Part shown: positions 23,113 through 34,050 of the stretch, one piece after another
Numbering within the stretch: position 1 is the first letter of the stretch
How the letters are laid out: each line of letters begins with the position of its first letter
From: Axinella damicornis
Lineage: Eukaryota > Porifera > Demospongiae > Axinellida > Axinellidae
DNA length: 64,000 nucleotides
Assembly (NCBI GenBank): GCA_963931865.1
Contig: OZ007507.1
Span: 20,300,140 to 20,364,139, forward strand
Direction of reading: 5' to 3'
Position numbers and translations under genes: made by a program
The notes under the pieces: generated by a model
Told to the model about the DNA's origin: nothing
Seen by the model: the letters and a program-made list of their open reading frames with translations, nothing else
The model's database searches: none

Positions 23113-25594
23113 TCATCGTTCGTCCCCCTTGGGCGCTCTTGTGTAGATCACTTGGGAGCTGTGCTTCAACACTTCCCTAATGAGCCCCTTGGACTGCAGC
23201 TCCTTCAGCGCTCTCCGGGCCAGTGATGCTCGAATCTTTAACCTCTCAGAGACAACAGCAGGAGTGATCAGTTTATAGCTGGGTACCTCCTTGTAGAGCT
23301 TGTCGTATGTGGCCTTGTCAAACATGGCCAGGTTGTTCAGCTTGTCACGTACTTTCCCTTTGGACCATTTCTGAGGAGTAGACAGAAACAAAGTCAAGTC
23401 ACAAGTTGCACGTGAATGTACGTTGACTCAGGACCTCCCTCCTGGTTGACTTCAGATTGTCCCACAGGTTAGTGGAGGTCCCAAAAACCATAACACAACA
23501 GAACCCCTATTAAAGGACATGCACCACTGAGGCAGGACAATCAACTTCATCTGATTTTTTTCTCCCCCCCCCCCCCCCCCCCCCCCCCAAAAAAAAAGAG
23601 ACATCAGTGATCAGGATTCGTATTAGAGGCGTCCACTATACTACCCTAGCCTCGATCCCAGGCCTACCCCGTTTTTTCTCTTCTTCGGTTTCCGTTGACA
23701 ATAATACACGGATGTGGAAGGGTGGCGAAAAACACAGAAGGCCTGGTATCATTCATCACGTGAGTGACGTCAGGTGGACGCAAGGGTGGACGTGGGAGGG
23801 GGAGGGGCGGGGCCCGTAGTCATATGAAGGATCACTACTGGAAGACAGAAAATGCCAGTATCAAGACTCCAATGGTAGCGAGGCTGGGAACGACATACTG
23901 GTAGTGACAGACTTCGGGAAAGTGCTGTACGACGATGTAGTCGATTGAGCCACTTCACACAGCCAAGCGGGCCGCTGATCTCGACTAGTGGAAATAACTG
24001 CCCCTTCTGCTTTTCTGGAGTTCATGACTGCTGTGAATAAGTTTAAAAACCGCCGACAAAGTTGTGTAAATCGTCTGAGAGTCTCGACCAGCCGCGGAGC
24101 ATTCGATACGAGCTGACTGGATGATGAACAACCTTCAGGACCTGCCGAAACGACTACGGACCCCGCCCCCCCTATGTCCACCCTTGTGTCCACCTGATGT
24201 CACTCACATGATGAATGATACCAGGCCTTCCGCGTTTTTCGCCACCCTTCCGCATCCGTGTATTATTGTCAACGGAAACCGAAGAACAGAAAAAACGGGG
24301 TAGGCCTTGGAACGAGGCTAATACTACCCTGAAGCTATTGAAATGCCAGTGGCAACTAAGAGCCACTCCCAACAACCATAATGGATGCAATCTTTATTTG
24401 TGATGCTATAAGCACCAACGAAGTCCACAAAAGTAAAGCACCCACAAACTGATACAGAAGTCCCGAGAACAGGAGCCCATAACGAGAAGGAGCGTCAACT
24501 ACAGTAACAAGTCTGGTATAAAAGCACTTGACCATATATGGCAAATGGGGAATCTGTACTGCGGTCATGAACCACCATGCTGTGGGGGGGTGGGGGAATA
24601 TATCCCCCCCCCCCCTTGTTACACGAGGTTCCAAATAAGGGCATGTTTTAGGTTGCTGTGGGTTGAACAGATATGCTCTGTGGCTGTAATGCTAAGTTGG
24701 ACGCTCGCTCCTTGTAATGGACTGCTGTCCAGAATCACCACCAATACAAGCAGTGGTCATTCCAGTAAGTGGCGGACTTGGCACTGTGACTGGGGTCACA
24801 ATCTCTGACTGTCCAAAAACTGTCTATGACTGTGTGATAAAACTGCTAAACTGCCAGTGTCCTCGTCACCCTGGTTAAAGTTCACTATGACTGCACGACT
24901 GCCGAGGAGGTCGGACATGGTCATGTGACATAGATGCGTAGGTTTACACTGAAGTGCTCTCAGTAGTCTTTACAGCAACAGAATTGACATCATTTGAAAG
25001 CTCTGGTGGAGTAGATTCTGTCAACCTCTTTCAATCCCTGGGTCGTTTAGGCCGTACGGCCTCTTGAAGGAGAGGAAGCCAGTGCTACCAGACACTCCTG
25101 GTACTCCAACTGGAAGCCTGCCCAACCTGAAGCGTCTTCAAGGTACTCTTACCTTTCAAACTCCCAAACAGCAGCTACACTTCTCGTGGCACTTTACATT
25201 TGGTCCCAGGCCATATTGACGTGGGAACAAGGCCGTTGAGAGGTTAAGAATGCAATTAATTCTGGCACAGTACCTGCCATATACATATATATTATGGGAT
25301 CTGACTGGTCGCAGGGAATTTTGGAGTGACCACCCCTTGTAATATTAGCTACTCAGTTGTTTTAGTAGACTGTTCTTTAGATGATCCAAAATTCACCTTC
25401 TTCTTGGCCTTTCCCCCAGTGGGCTTGGAACCAGTGGGCTTCTTGGAGACCTGTTTCCCCTTCTGCTGTCCTTTCTGCTGCCCCTTCTGCTGCTGTTTGG
25501 GCGGCTGTAGGACACAAAAATAAGTCAACCCGGCGTTCACATCTAGGGACAGTTTCGATACTACTTCGTACTAAATTTCACAATCACCCACCAT
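23113..25594 (-). CDS. RPS25: 40S ribosomal protein eS25
   Basis: Small-subunit ribosomal protein, 122 residues. Exon 1 contributes only the ATG (25,594-25,592). Exon 2 (25,504-25,397) encodes [12 protein letters not shown]...GGKAKKK, and exon 3 (23,370-23,113) [19 protein letters not shown] and the winged-helix core [20 protein letters not shown], ending APKGDER. Junctions are GT-AG in phase 0. Length and sequence fit animal eS25 throughout. The Q/K-rich tail is this species' version of the usual Lys-rich N-terminus. Intron 2 carries the 674-bp foldback transposon. Head-to-head with ACBP. Confidence 0.97.
23647..24320. mobile_element. 674-bp foldback transposon with long TIRs and exact 9-bp target duplication
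   Basis: The direct repeat ATACTACCC is at 23,638-23,646 and 24,321-24,329. The ends are TAGCCTCGATCCCAGGC and its counterpart CCTTGGAACGAGGCTA. The inverted repeats run about 145 bp inward (CTACCCCGTTTTTTC, CCGTTGACAATAATACACGG, ATCATTCATCACGTGAGTGA). Between them lies unrelated sequence with a minus-strand open frame of 110 codons at 23,861-24,193 starting inside one TIR. It is the largest member of the local hairpin family. TSD length and long TIRs resemble Mutator-like non-autonomous elements (inference). Confidence 0.9.
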
Positions 25595-25677
25595 TTTGTT
25601 TGCTGTAAGGAAAAGACACGTGCTGATCACGCATGCGCAGTTGATTTTTGCAGATCGCATGAGGAAAGGGCTGCAGC
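25595..25677. promoter_or_regulatory. Bidirectional promoter interval between eS25 and ACBP
   Basis: Only 83 bp separate the two start codons, so both 5' UTRs and core promoters must overlap here. It contains CACGCATGCGCAG, resembling an NRF1-type palindrome (GCATGCGC). No TATA box is seen. Confidence 0.6.
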
Positions 25678-25947
25678 ATGTCTGGAAACTCACCTGAATT
25701 CTTGAAAGCTGCAGAAGATGTCAGAAAACTGACGGAGCGGCCATCAAATGAAGAGCTTTTGGACCTATATGGATACTTCAAGCAAGCCACTATCGGTGAC
25801 TGCAACACCGATCGTCCGGGCATATTTTACTTGAAGGATCGCGCTAAGTGGGATAACTGGAACAGCCGCAAAGGCATGTCTAAAGAGGACGCCGAGAAAG
25901 CTTACATTGAGATCGTCGCCAACCTCATGAGCAAATACCCGAGCTAG
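25678..25947 (+). CDS. Acyl-CoA-binding protein
   Basis: Intronless, 89 residues, the usual ACBP length. The four-helix fold is recognisable: FLKAAEDVRKL, then PSNEELLDLYGYFKQATIGD (the acyl-CoA-binding YxxFKQAT region), KWDNWNSRKGMSKEDAEKAY, and the C-terminal helix. Binds medium/long-chain acyl-CoA in the cytosol for lipid metabolism. Shares a very short promoter with eS25. Confidence 0.96.
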   Translation: MSGNSPEFLKAAEDVRKLTERPSNEELLDLYGYFKQATIGDCNTDRPGIFYLKDRAKWDNWNSRKGMSKEDAEKAYIEIVANLMSKYPS

Positions 25948-26190
25948 CCCAATGACACATTTTTCGATGCGATATAAATTTCATTGGTGTGTGGAGGTGG
26001 ATTGAACTCGAACAAAGGTTTTGTCATAGACTATACATATCTATGGTTTTACTTGAGTGTTGCATTTGTGGACAGAACCAGCAGTATTTTAACATAATTG
26101 CATGTAGCAAAAATTAATAATGAGTAATTATGTATTGCCCCGTAATTTGCACGCGCTGTAATCGTAATCATATCTAAGTCTCTAATTGGG

Positions 26191-28198
26191 ATGCTGAGCC
26201 AGAAGGACCTATCTCGCAGCATCTGGCCTTTCAGACTACAGCTGATCAACTTCAGACCCGACTTCGATAAGTCGACAGAGGTAGAGACGCAGGAGACGGT
26301 GATCGCTCTGACGGACGTAACCCCCGAAGACCAAGATTCCCAGACCGTAGAGGAGGAGGGAGCTGGAGGCTCGTCTGAGAACATGGACATCCAAGACGAC
26401 CCGAGAAAGCGTGAGGGGTGGGACGAGGCGGCGAGCAGCGAGCACGATCTCCTCCTGCCAAGCGATGACTCTGTCCTGGTGAGGAGGTCAAAGAGGAGTA
26501 GGGGATTTCTAGTGGTGCTGACCTTCTTCGCAGCCCTCGGTGGATTTCTGTTCGGGTACGACACGGGGGTGGTGTCGGGGGCCATGATCAAAGTGAGAGA
26601 GGACTTCAGTCTCTCTTCAACGTTGCAGGAGGCAGTAGTGAGCGTCACTGTGGGTGCCGCTGCTTTGGCAGCTGCAGTCGGGGGACCCACAAGCGATCTC
26701 ATTGGACGAAAACCGACACTCCTCATTGCCTCGGTGGTGTTCACAGTCGGTGCCATAGTGATGGGTGTAGCCTGGTATGCATGGATCCTTCTGGTTGGCC
26801 GGGTGGTGGTCGGGATTGGTATCGGGTTTGCAGCCATGGCTGTCCCGATGTACATCGCCGAGATGGCCCCTGCTAAGATGAGAGGCTCGATGGTGGTGGT
26901 GAACAATCTGGGCATCACTGGGGGACAGTTTGTGGCTACCGTGGTTGATGGAGTTTTTTCTTACCTTCCTGTCAGCATTGGATGGAGGTAGGTTGGTGGT
27001 TGTACCCGACGGAATACCTCATGCACAGACTTGGCAATGGAACGCAATAACCAACATCTAATCCCTCTTCCCTCCTCTCCTTCCTCCCTTCCTCTCCCCT
27101 CCCCGTCCCTCTGTCACTCCCTCCTTCCCTCTCTCCCTCTCCCCTTCCTCCCTCCCTCCGTCACTCACTCACTCCTCCGTCCCTCCCTCCTCCTACCTCA
27201 CTCAGGTTCATGTTTGCGCTGGGAGGTGTCCCTTCTGTACTGATGTTCATCGGATTCATTTTTATGCCAGAGAGCCCTCGCTGGCTTGTCTTCCACGGCC
27301 AGACCGAGAAGGCCCGCCGGGTTCTGCACAAGGTTCGCCCAGCAGAGGACGTGGAGCCAGAACTGAAAGCCATTGTCCAGGATTATGAGGAGCTCCAGCT
27401 GTCTAGAACAGGTATATTGAATAAGCCCTTCTTGTGTAGGTCACTTTCCGTGTCTTCACCGCACTCTTGTGTAGTATTTTCCCTCTCCTTTTGGCTTGTG
27501 AAAATTTGCGCTCCGGCTCTACTACTGTTCCTCACGATATTGTGGGCATTGATTCTATCCAGCATGTTTCTACTGGTATTTTGTTTCAGGATGTCTTGAA
27601 CTTGGAAGGAGATTCTGCACAAGCAGAACTGTGCTGCTGGCGCTGTTTGTTGGCTGTGGATTGCAACTGTTCCAGCAGTTCGGGGGGATCAACACCGTCA
27701 TGTGAGCATTAGTGTCACATGTGTCTGAGTGGGCGTAGTCAGATAGTCATGTGACAGATTGGTGAATCGTGTGAGCATGTCAGGAGTAGCCTCATACCAG
27801 TCCCTGATTTTGCCTTGTAGCAGAATCTCGGAAGCCTGGGAGGATTTGCAGGTGAGGTAATGCCAACGTGATGTCACATCTACCAGACTCATAGGTAGGT
27901 TACAACGCCCTTGTCAGCTGATCAGCTGGGAAATCAACCGAGATGGCTTACCAGTACCATCCACGAGGACACACAGAGCTACCAGTGACAATCAGGGTGA
28001 CAATGTTGGATGTCTTAGTGGATATGGTCAGGTAGTCGTGGGATGGATCGTCATGGAAACCAACCTGGAGGCTGGTTTGTATTACACAATGGTTTGGTTG
28101 CCGTGGTCAGATGGCTATACCATAGTGGTCTGGATATGTAAACTACAACACAATGCAAGAGAAATGTACGCACACACACACACGCACACACACACACA

Positions 28199-28259
<61 letters not shown>

Positions 28260-29243
28260 TCTCACACACACACACACACACTCACACACAGGTATTATAG
28301 TGCCTCCATCATCCAAATGGCTGGCTTCTCAGACAGGGACGCCATCTGGTTGGCAACAATCCCAGCCTTTGCTAACTTTTTCTTCACCATTGTCGGACTG
28401 CTGCTTGTGGAGAGACTAGGGAGGAGGAAGCTGCTGATTGGGAGCGTAATAGGAACCATTTTTGGATTTTGTTTGCTCTCAGCGACGTTTGTTGTCATGG
28501 ACCACTACAGCCCCGCGGCCGTTTCCCTGCATTCTGATGGCTTGTGTAACTTTGATTCATGTGGAGCGTGTGTGGGGAACTCACAGTGTGGGTTTTGTGT
28601 AGATCGCAACACACTTTCCGGAGAGTACTTCAACGGAACGTGTGCCAGGGGAGGGATTGATCCCAATGGGACCGCGTATAGTAATTTCACAACACACCGC
28701 AATGGGACCACGCTGTGTGCAGTGTATGGTGACCTCACTCGAAACAGTACCAGTGGCGGGGAGATTGTTGGCGATTTCGTCCCCTTCAGTTCTGGGTCTG
28801 GAGACCTGATTCCTCTCCAGGGAGCATACCGCAGAGAATGGGACTTCACCAACTGCCCGAATAACAGATTTGCACCTCTCACGATTATAGCGCTATTCCT
28901 CTATATCGCCTTCTTTGCCCCAGGCATGGGCCCTCTGCCTTGGACCATCAACTCTGAAATCTTTCCCACTTGGGCACGGAGCACGGGCATTGCTATCTCC
29001 ACGTTTGTGAACTGGGCAAGTAACCTCGTCGTGTCGATGACCTTCCTCACACTAGCTGATAATCTCGGTCAACCAAAAACATTTGGTATCTATGCAACGC
29101 TTGGATTTTTGGGACTTTTATTCTTTGTGCTCTTTGTACCAGAGACAAAAGGTAAGAACCTTGAAGAGGTGGAAGGACTGTTTCAGCGGCCGTACTTTTT
29201 TCGGTGGTGCTCCCTCGGGAAAAAGAGATGTGGTGTTTTGTGA
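26191..29243 (+). CDS. SLC2A13/HMIT-like proton-coupled inositol transporter
   Basis: MFS sugar porter of about 688 residues. Exons 26,191-26,987, 27,206-27,411, 27,590-27,701 and 28,292-29,243; GT-AG and phases agree. The cytosolic N-terminus (about 100 residues) is acidic and holds a possible dileucine signal EHDLLLPS. TM1 carries GGFLFGYDTGVVSG (about residues 118-130); then GRKPT, VPMYIAEMAPAKMRG, PESPRWL, QQFGGIN, ERLGRRK and PETKGKNLEEVE. The loop before TM10 has the cysteine pattern CxxCxxCVGNSQCGFC plus several N-glycosylation sequons, followed by FFAPGMGPLPWTINSEIFP, diagnostic of HMIT rather than GLUT1-5. Predicted H+/myo-inositol symport at the plasma or endosomal membrane. The last acceptor lies directly after a CA microsatellite. 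Confidence 0.94.
28168..28290. repeat. CA microsatellite serving as the acceptor-side intron end
   Basis: About 120 bp of CA repeat with few interruptions, ending at the AG used by the last SLC2A13-like exon; a conventional polypyrimidine tract is absent. It also gives a long spurious T/H repeat frame. Confidence 0.93.
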
Positions 29244-30356
29244 CGTTGATGTTCAAAATTCAAATAACAGTGAAGATGTCGGTCTTTCAAGAGCCTGGGC
29301 CTGTGACATTGTGCCGTGTTTGTGTTATTTGTAATTTTGTTGGTATGTATGTGTCTAATAATACGTTCTTGGTGGGGTTGGTCTTGTACTTGGGGGGTTC
29401 TCCCCCCCCACGTTTTGCATTTTCTCACAGTTTTTCTCAAAGCTGTGAGATGAAGTTTGGGAGGAAAGCCTGGGTTTGATGCAGGGTGGGGTAGCCTCAT
29501 TCCCAAGCCATGTGGGATTGGGGGCTGTTGAGTTTTCAGACTCAAAACAAACACAGTCGCTGTAGCTACTTTACCAGCTGCAGATGATTTATACAAGCAT
29601 CAAAAAGAGTCCCCAGGCAGCAGATCTAGGCTAGAATAAAGTTAGCTCTTTACCGATCAATGACTGCAAAGCCATCATGAGCTCCCATAAGCCCACAGGA
29701 ATTTATATGGGAAATTTGATGCCAGGTGTTAGCTATAGACATCTATAGCTACTGTTTTTGCTTGCTTAAGCTGTTTCTTATGGTTGGTAGTAGGTACTAA
29801 GCTAGTAAGCACACAAGTTATAGCCCTCTGCAAGCGCCTTGGCAATCATGGGGCGTTCCGAATTACCCTCAGGTGTTCTGCAGTGTTACAGCAATAATGG
29901 TGACCAAGAGCTAGTTAGTGGTTGCCAGGCTACTATAGTTAATGTGTTTGTGGCTTACACTTAAACTTGCAGCTTGTGGCTTCCACCTTATTGGGTCCTA
30001 CAAGGTGTCAAATTTGATGAAGGGCGCCACAGTGGAGGATTTACGGGGGTAAATTTGCAGCCCTATTTAAATTTGACGGTTAGTAAAAGTAACTTGCGTC
30101 TATTGTAGCTACAGCAGTTTTGGATTTGTTCCGATCATTAATTTTAGTGTAGCTCTCCAGCGCAAAACTCAGGTCAGATGTGTATCATGAATGCATTCAT
30201 GTGACTGGTAGTGGGTGTGGCAACACAATTTTTCGGTTGCACTTTGCGCGCCAGTGGTTGAACCCCCCTTTCTAAATTTCTAAATCCACCACTGAAGGGT
30301 GTAAACATGCTTTGTTTCTCTTTCCACTTCTCTGGTGGAATTTACTCCTGCAGAGC

Positions 30357-30406
30357 TAGCCTCGTTCCCAGGCCACTTTCCTCCCACACACCTGGGAATG
30401 AGGCTA
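30357..30406. mobile_element. Hairpin element, TAGCCTCG family
   Basis: TAGCCTCGTTCCCAGG at one end and CCTGGGAATGAGGCTA at the other, with an unrelated 18-bp loop. Flanks share only CAGAG. Confidence 0.7.
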
Positions 30407-30790
30407 ACTCAGAGTGTAGCTACAAATATCCGACCATGCAAAGCTACTTCACTTATGAGAAGGGTGTGTAGTAATATATGACAGCATGCTTTGCTAGCCT
30501 CGTTCCCAGGCCTACCCCGTTCGCCACGCTGTTCCTCCGCATCAGTGTATTATTGTCAACGCAAACCGAAGAACAGAAAAAAACGGGGTACAAGGCTATA
30601 GCTTCTTTGTTATTCAGTTAGGCCATTAAATCACAGCAATCTATACATGTGCATGGTTGTTGATTGGATCACTCCATATACTCCAGCTCTCTGCACTCCT
30701 GCAGGCCTGTTGAAAGAGCAGTAGCTATAGTTACTCAGAAGTAACTACTGCATGCGGTGCAGGTCTTCCTGCAGCTGTGTGGAGAACAGC

Positions 30791-30937
30791 TAGCCTCGTT
30801 CCCAGGCCTACCCCGTTTTTTCTGTTCTTCAGTTTCCGTTGACAATAATACACGGATGCGGAAGGGCGGCCTTCCGCATCCGTGTATTATGGAAACCGAA
30901 GAACAGAAAAAACGGGGTAGGCCTGGGACCGAGGCTA
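30791..30937. mobile_element. 147-bp hairpin element with exact 9-bp target duplication
   Basis: GAGAACAGC at 30,782-30,790 and 30,938-30,946. The arms are those of the 23.6-kb element (TAGCCTCGTTCCCAGGCC, then CTACCCCGTTTTTTC and CAATAATACACGGATGCGG) joined almost arm to arm, so this looks like an internally deleted derivative. Confidence 0.9.
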
Positions 30938-31652
30938 GAGAACAGCCATGGCATTGCACGTCTCTGCAATGGTGTCATAGCATACACCACTTACATGCAT
31001 ACTCTGAGTAGGGCTGTGTAGCTATCACCTATAGCTATCGCAGCCTGCTTGGCTATCAGGATATCCGAGATTAATGTCTACAGCAATCACATGCACACCC
31101 CTCAGCGCCAATGGTGCTCCCAGAAAGCCGGTGTGTAAACAGAAGTACCACAGGCTACGTATGTAGTAGAACCTCATCACCACTTTGGGTGGCTGGTGGT
31201 GTGGTGTCAGTAGCAAGCTAGCTAGCGCTACCGATATTTACAACCACATGCAGTCAGTCACACAATAAATTGCCCATGCATGATTCCTGTCTGCATGATA
31301 TGGAACGACCATGCAATGGCAAGGAAGCCGTTTTGCAGTGCATAGCTAGTTAGCTATGCCAAAAATGTCTGTTGACTAGCTTCTTTATGTTAACAGAAGC
31401 TACATCAACTTGCCACAGCATTCCTTCCCAGCCAGGCATGTAACTAAGCAGTTGGCCTGCGTGGACTTCACAGACTCAACATTTCAGCAAGCTGAAACAC
31501 ACAAATTCCAACCACATGATGGGGCCGAGATAGCTACCAATACCACAGTAGATAGCTAAGTAGCTAACAATCAGATTTCTAGCTAGTCTTATAGATGTTG
31601 CTTTGTTGTTTCGTTAAAGTGGGGGGTTTCAAATTTGTAGGTAGCTACTTCT

Positions 31653-31686
31653 TAGCCTCGAACCCAGGTTCCTGGGTTCGAGGCTA
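31653..31686. mobile_element. 34-bp perfect hairpin with exact 9-bp target duplication
   Basis: TAGCCTCGAACCCAGG, TT, CCTGGGTTCGAGGCTA: 16-bp perfect arms and a 2-bp loop. GCTACTTCT flanks it at 31,644-31,652 and 31,687-31,695. Relative to the family, both arms carry matching substitutions (GTTCCC to GAACCC). Confidence 0.92.
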
Positions 31687-31723
31687 GCTACTTCTAGTCC
31701 AGCCCTAGCGCTATAGCCTCTCC

Positions 31724-31724
<1 letters not shown>

Positions 31725-31776
<52 letters not shown>
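31725..31776. repeat. 52-bp poly-C tract
   Basis: Longest of at least eleven G/C homopolymers of 20 bp or more in the window. Followed by AGGCCTACGGCGCGCGC, upstream of the glycosyltransferase gene. Confidence 0.95.
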
Positions 31777-31974
31777 AGGCCTACGGCGCGCGCAGCGCTG
31801 CAGCAGGGATCCCGTTAATTTGTCGGTATACGGGGCGCGAATTTCGATCATAACTGCAAGTCACAAGAAGCAAAGCTCCAAGGGAGGATAGAAGTGATAA
31901 AAAGGAGGGAGGGAGGGACTAGCACGTATTGATGTAGTTAGCTAGCTACCTGTTCCGGATCCGGTGAAGAAAGG

Positions 31975-33555
31975 ATGCGAAAACTCACGACAGGCCTAGT
32001 GTTTTGTTGTTCTCAAGTTATCTTGCAACTGGTAGTGGTTATTTACTTATTGTATTACAGACCGTCGAATCTGGTACCAGCTACGACTAATGCCGGTGTA
32101 CCATTAGCTGATCAGTATGAGATTGTAAATAGATCAGCTTTGCCTGAGGTTCATGATGTACCAGTTGGGAATGGAAGTGGTGATACAGCAGCTGTTCTTG
32201 AAGTACAAGAAGTGCCTAGGCCTACTAGGCTAGCAGATGTGAAACCTACGTCTTATGGTTTCGATTTGAAATCATCGGTGGACAAGCTCTTGAAGCAGAT
32301 TGCTACAAGTCAGTTGTCTAGGCCAATGCCATTGGTTGGTCCAGAGGGTAAAGTGTGGAGTGAGAGCAGCTTTTGTGGCAAATTCCTACTGAACACTCTT
32401 TCAACACAAGTTCCAGTTTGTTCAAATAAAGTCTCCCAAAGTGACTCAATTGTATGTTATGGAAGTGACTTTGACCCGGGGACTATGGGGAGCTGTACTC
32501 TGAGAAACGTAGCAATTCAGCCAAACCTTCTTTACAACTCCATAGAGAGAAAGTTTGACAATAGAGGAACCATATTCTTGATTAACAATGAAGGGACTTC
32601 ATGTGCTGCTCCAACTACAGAGTTCTTTGCAAGGAACGTTGACAACTATGATTTCCAACTAAAGCTGCTCTCCAAGATAACCATTTCTGAACAGAAGCCT
32701 TCTTCAATTTGTGATGTGTGGATTAATAAAACAGCATTCTTCTTTGTCAGTGAAAAGTTCCACATCTACTTTAGGTTCTTGGCGTATTACAATGTCCACA
32801 AAGCTCTGTGGGATCACCAGGTTGCGGATGGTGATTACATCATGGTTAGGATCTCCACAAATGATTTGATGCTGTATCCAGAGTTCGATGATGCCCTCTT
32901 CCCGGGGTCAATAAATCTGAAGCATCTTCCAAATGCCACAGTGTGCTTCAAGAAGGTGGTGACAGTTCCACGCAGTGTTTTTAGCACTCTCTTTCGATGC
33001 AAAATGAGTTCACATCTCCGTAAGCAGTGCTTTGAATGTAGTGGTGCAAATTACCCTGGACTACCACTTCATTCGTTTAGGGAAAGGACGCTCAGGGCCT
33101 GTAACTTAACCGACAGCTACCATTCACCCAATTCGTCATTGGTGGTCATATCTCGTAAACCTTATGAACGTTACCCCAGAGACAAATTAAAGCAATTCCA
33201 AAGGGTACTTGCAAATGAAGATCAACTTGTTGATGTTTTAAGAAAAAGGTTCCCAGATAATGAAGTCAAAGTGGTCCATTTGGAACGGTTGCCCATTTGT
33301 GAGCAAATTCGTTTTGCACATAATGCCGATGTATTGATGGGAGTCCATGGTGCCGGACTCGTTCATTTTTGGTGGCTGAAAGGTAGCGCACTGGCTTTTG
33401 AAATGGAACCGCCATTTGAAACTGGTAATCCATCCTTCAGAATGTTGACAACCCTCACAGGCAGAAAGTACTACAGTTTCAGGACAGGTGGAACAATGAC
33501 GGATGTAACTGTTGATATAAACAGAGTTGTCCAGGAAATTAGAAACCATATGTAA
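31975..33555 (+). CDS. GT61-type glycosyltransferase, type II membrane protein
   Basis: Intronless, 526 residues. A short cytosolic tail is followed by one membrane segment (about residues 7-27, GLVFCCSQVILQLVVVIYLL) and a low-complexity stem, as in Golgi/ER glycosyltransferases. The C-terminal half has the DUF563/GT61 pattern, including SRKPYERYPRD and ADVLMGVHGAGLVHFWWL around residue 455, with the HGAG motif that EOGT, POMGNT2 and plant GT61 enzymes share. There are several N-glycosylation sites and paired cysteines. The donor sugar and acceptor cannot be told from sequence; xylosyl- or GlcNAc-transfer are known in the family. Start codon chosen as the first Met before the signal-anchor. 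Confidence 0.82.
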   Translation: MRKLTTGLVFCCSQVILQLVVVIYLLYYRPSNLVPATTNAGVPLADQYEIVNRSALPEVHDVPVGNGSGDTAAVLEVQEVPRPTRLADVKPTSYGFDLKSSVDKLLKQIATSQLSRPMPLVGPEGKVWSESSFCGKFLLNTLSTQVPVCSNKVSQSDSIVCYGSDFDPGTMGSCTLRNVAIQPNLLYNSIERKFDNRGTIFLINNEGTSCAAPTTEFFARNVDNYDFQLKLLSKITISEQKPSSICDVWINKTAFFFVSEKFHIYFRFLAYYNVHKALWDHQVADGDYIMVRISTNDLMLYPEFDDALFPGSINLKHLPNATVCFKKVVTVPRSVFSTLFRCKMSSHLRKQCFECSGANYPGLPLHSFRERTLRACNLTDSYHSPNSSLVVISRKPYERYPRDKLKQFQRVLANEDQLVDVLRKRFPDNEVKVVHLERLPICEQIRFAHNADVLMGVHGAGLVHFWWLKGSALAFEMEPPFETGNPSFRMLTTLTGRKYYSFRTGGTMTDVTVDINRVVQEIRNHM

Positions 33556-34050
33556 CATTCATTTCTTGTCCATTCTGCTATATCCCTACATCTCATTATT
33601 TATTGTTCAATTAGCAATATGGATATAATTATAGTGTAACAGACCTGAGCAGTGGTAACTTGACTTGTAACTTGCAGCAGATGATAATGACTAGCTATCA
33701 TGCAACTGAATTTCATACTTCATCTAGTTATACAAAATAAGCACTACTTATATAGAGGAAACTCACAAGGGTAAGGACAAAGACACAAATGAAGTCGCCC
33801 TGCACACTAGGGGCTCCCTCCAACACTTAACATATTTAACATTACAGTTCCAGTCCTTCACAGATAGATATATAGCTATATAGACCCCAGGCTCCCAGCC
33901 TCCCTAGAGGAAACTAACCAACTGAAGTTGGTTAATTCCCTTTGGTGAGGGATCTATCGTATACTTGGTGGTATCCGATATCACACTTGTGCGATGCCGG
34001 CACCAGCCGTCCTAGGAATTTCGGCATGCTGCCTCGGCCGTGCGGAATTG
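33556..34050. other. No gene seen between the glycosyltransferase and the LINE
   Basis: 3' flank of the glycosyltransferase gene, then GC-rich sequence with a short stem (CCAACTGAAGTTGG). No exon recognised. Confidence 0.5.

Larger units (their letters stand above)
29244..31974. other. Intergenic stretch with hairpin elements and poly-C
   Basis: No gene recognised. Holds four TAGCCTCG-family elements (listed separately or at about 30,489-30,600) and a 52-bp poly-C tract at 31,725-31,776, about 200 bp before the next start codon. Confidence 0.6.

Noticed and set aside
23861..24193. Treating the 110-codon frame as an independent host gene
   Set aside because: It lies wholly inside the 674-bp foldback transposon and begins in its inverted repeat; no recognised domain.
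28038..28291. N-terminal extension of the last SLC2A13-like exon with a long TH repeat
   Set aside because: It is the translation of the CA microsatellite in the intron; the real exon begins after the AG at 28,290-28,291.
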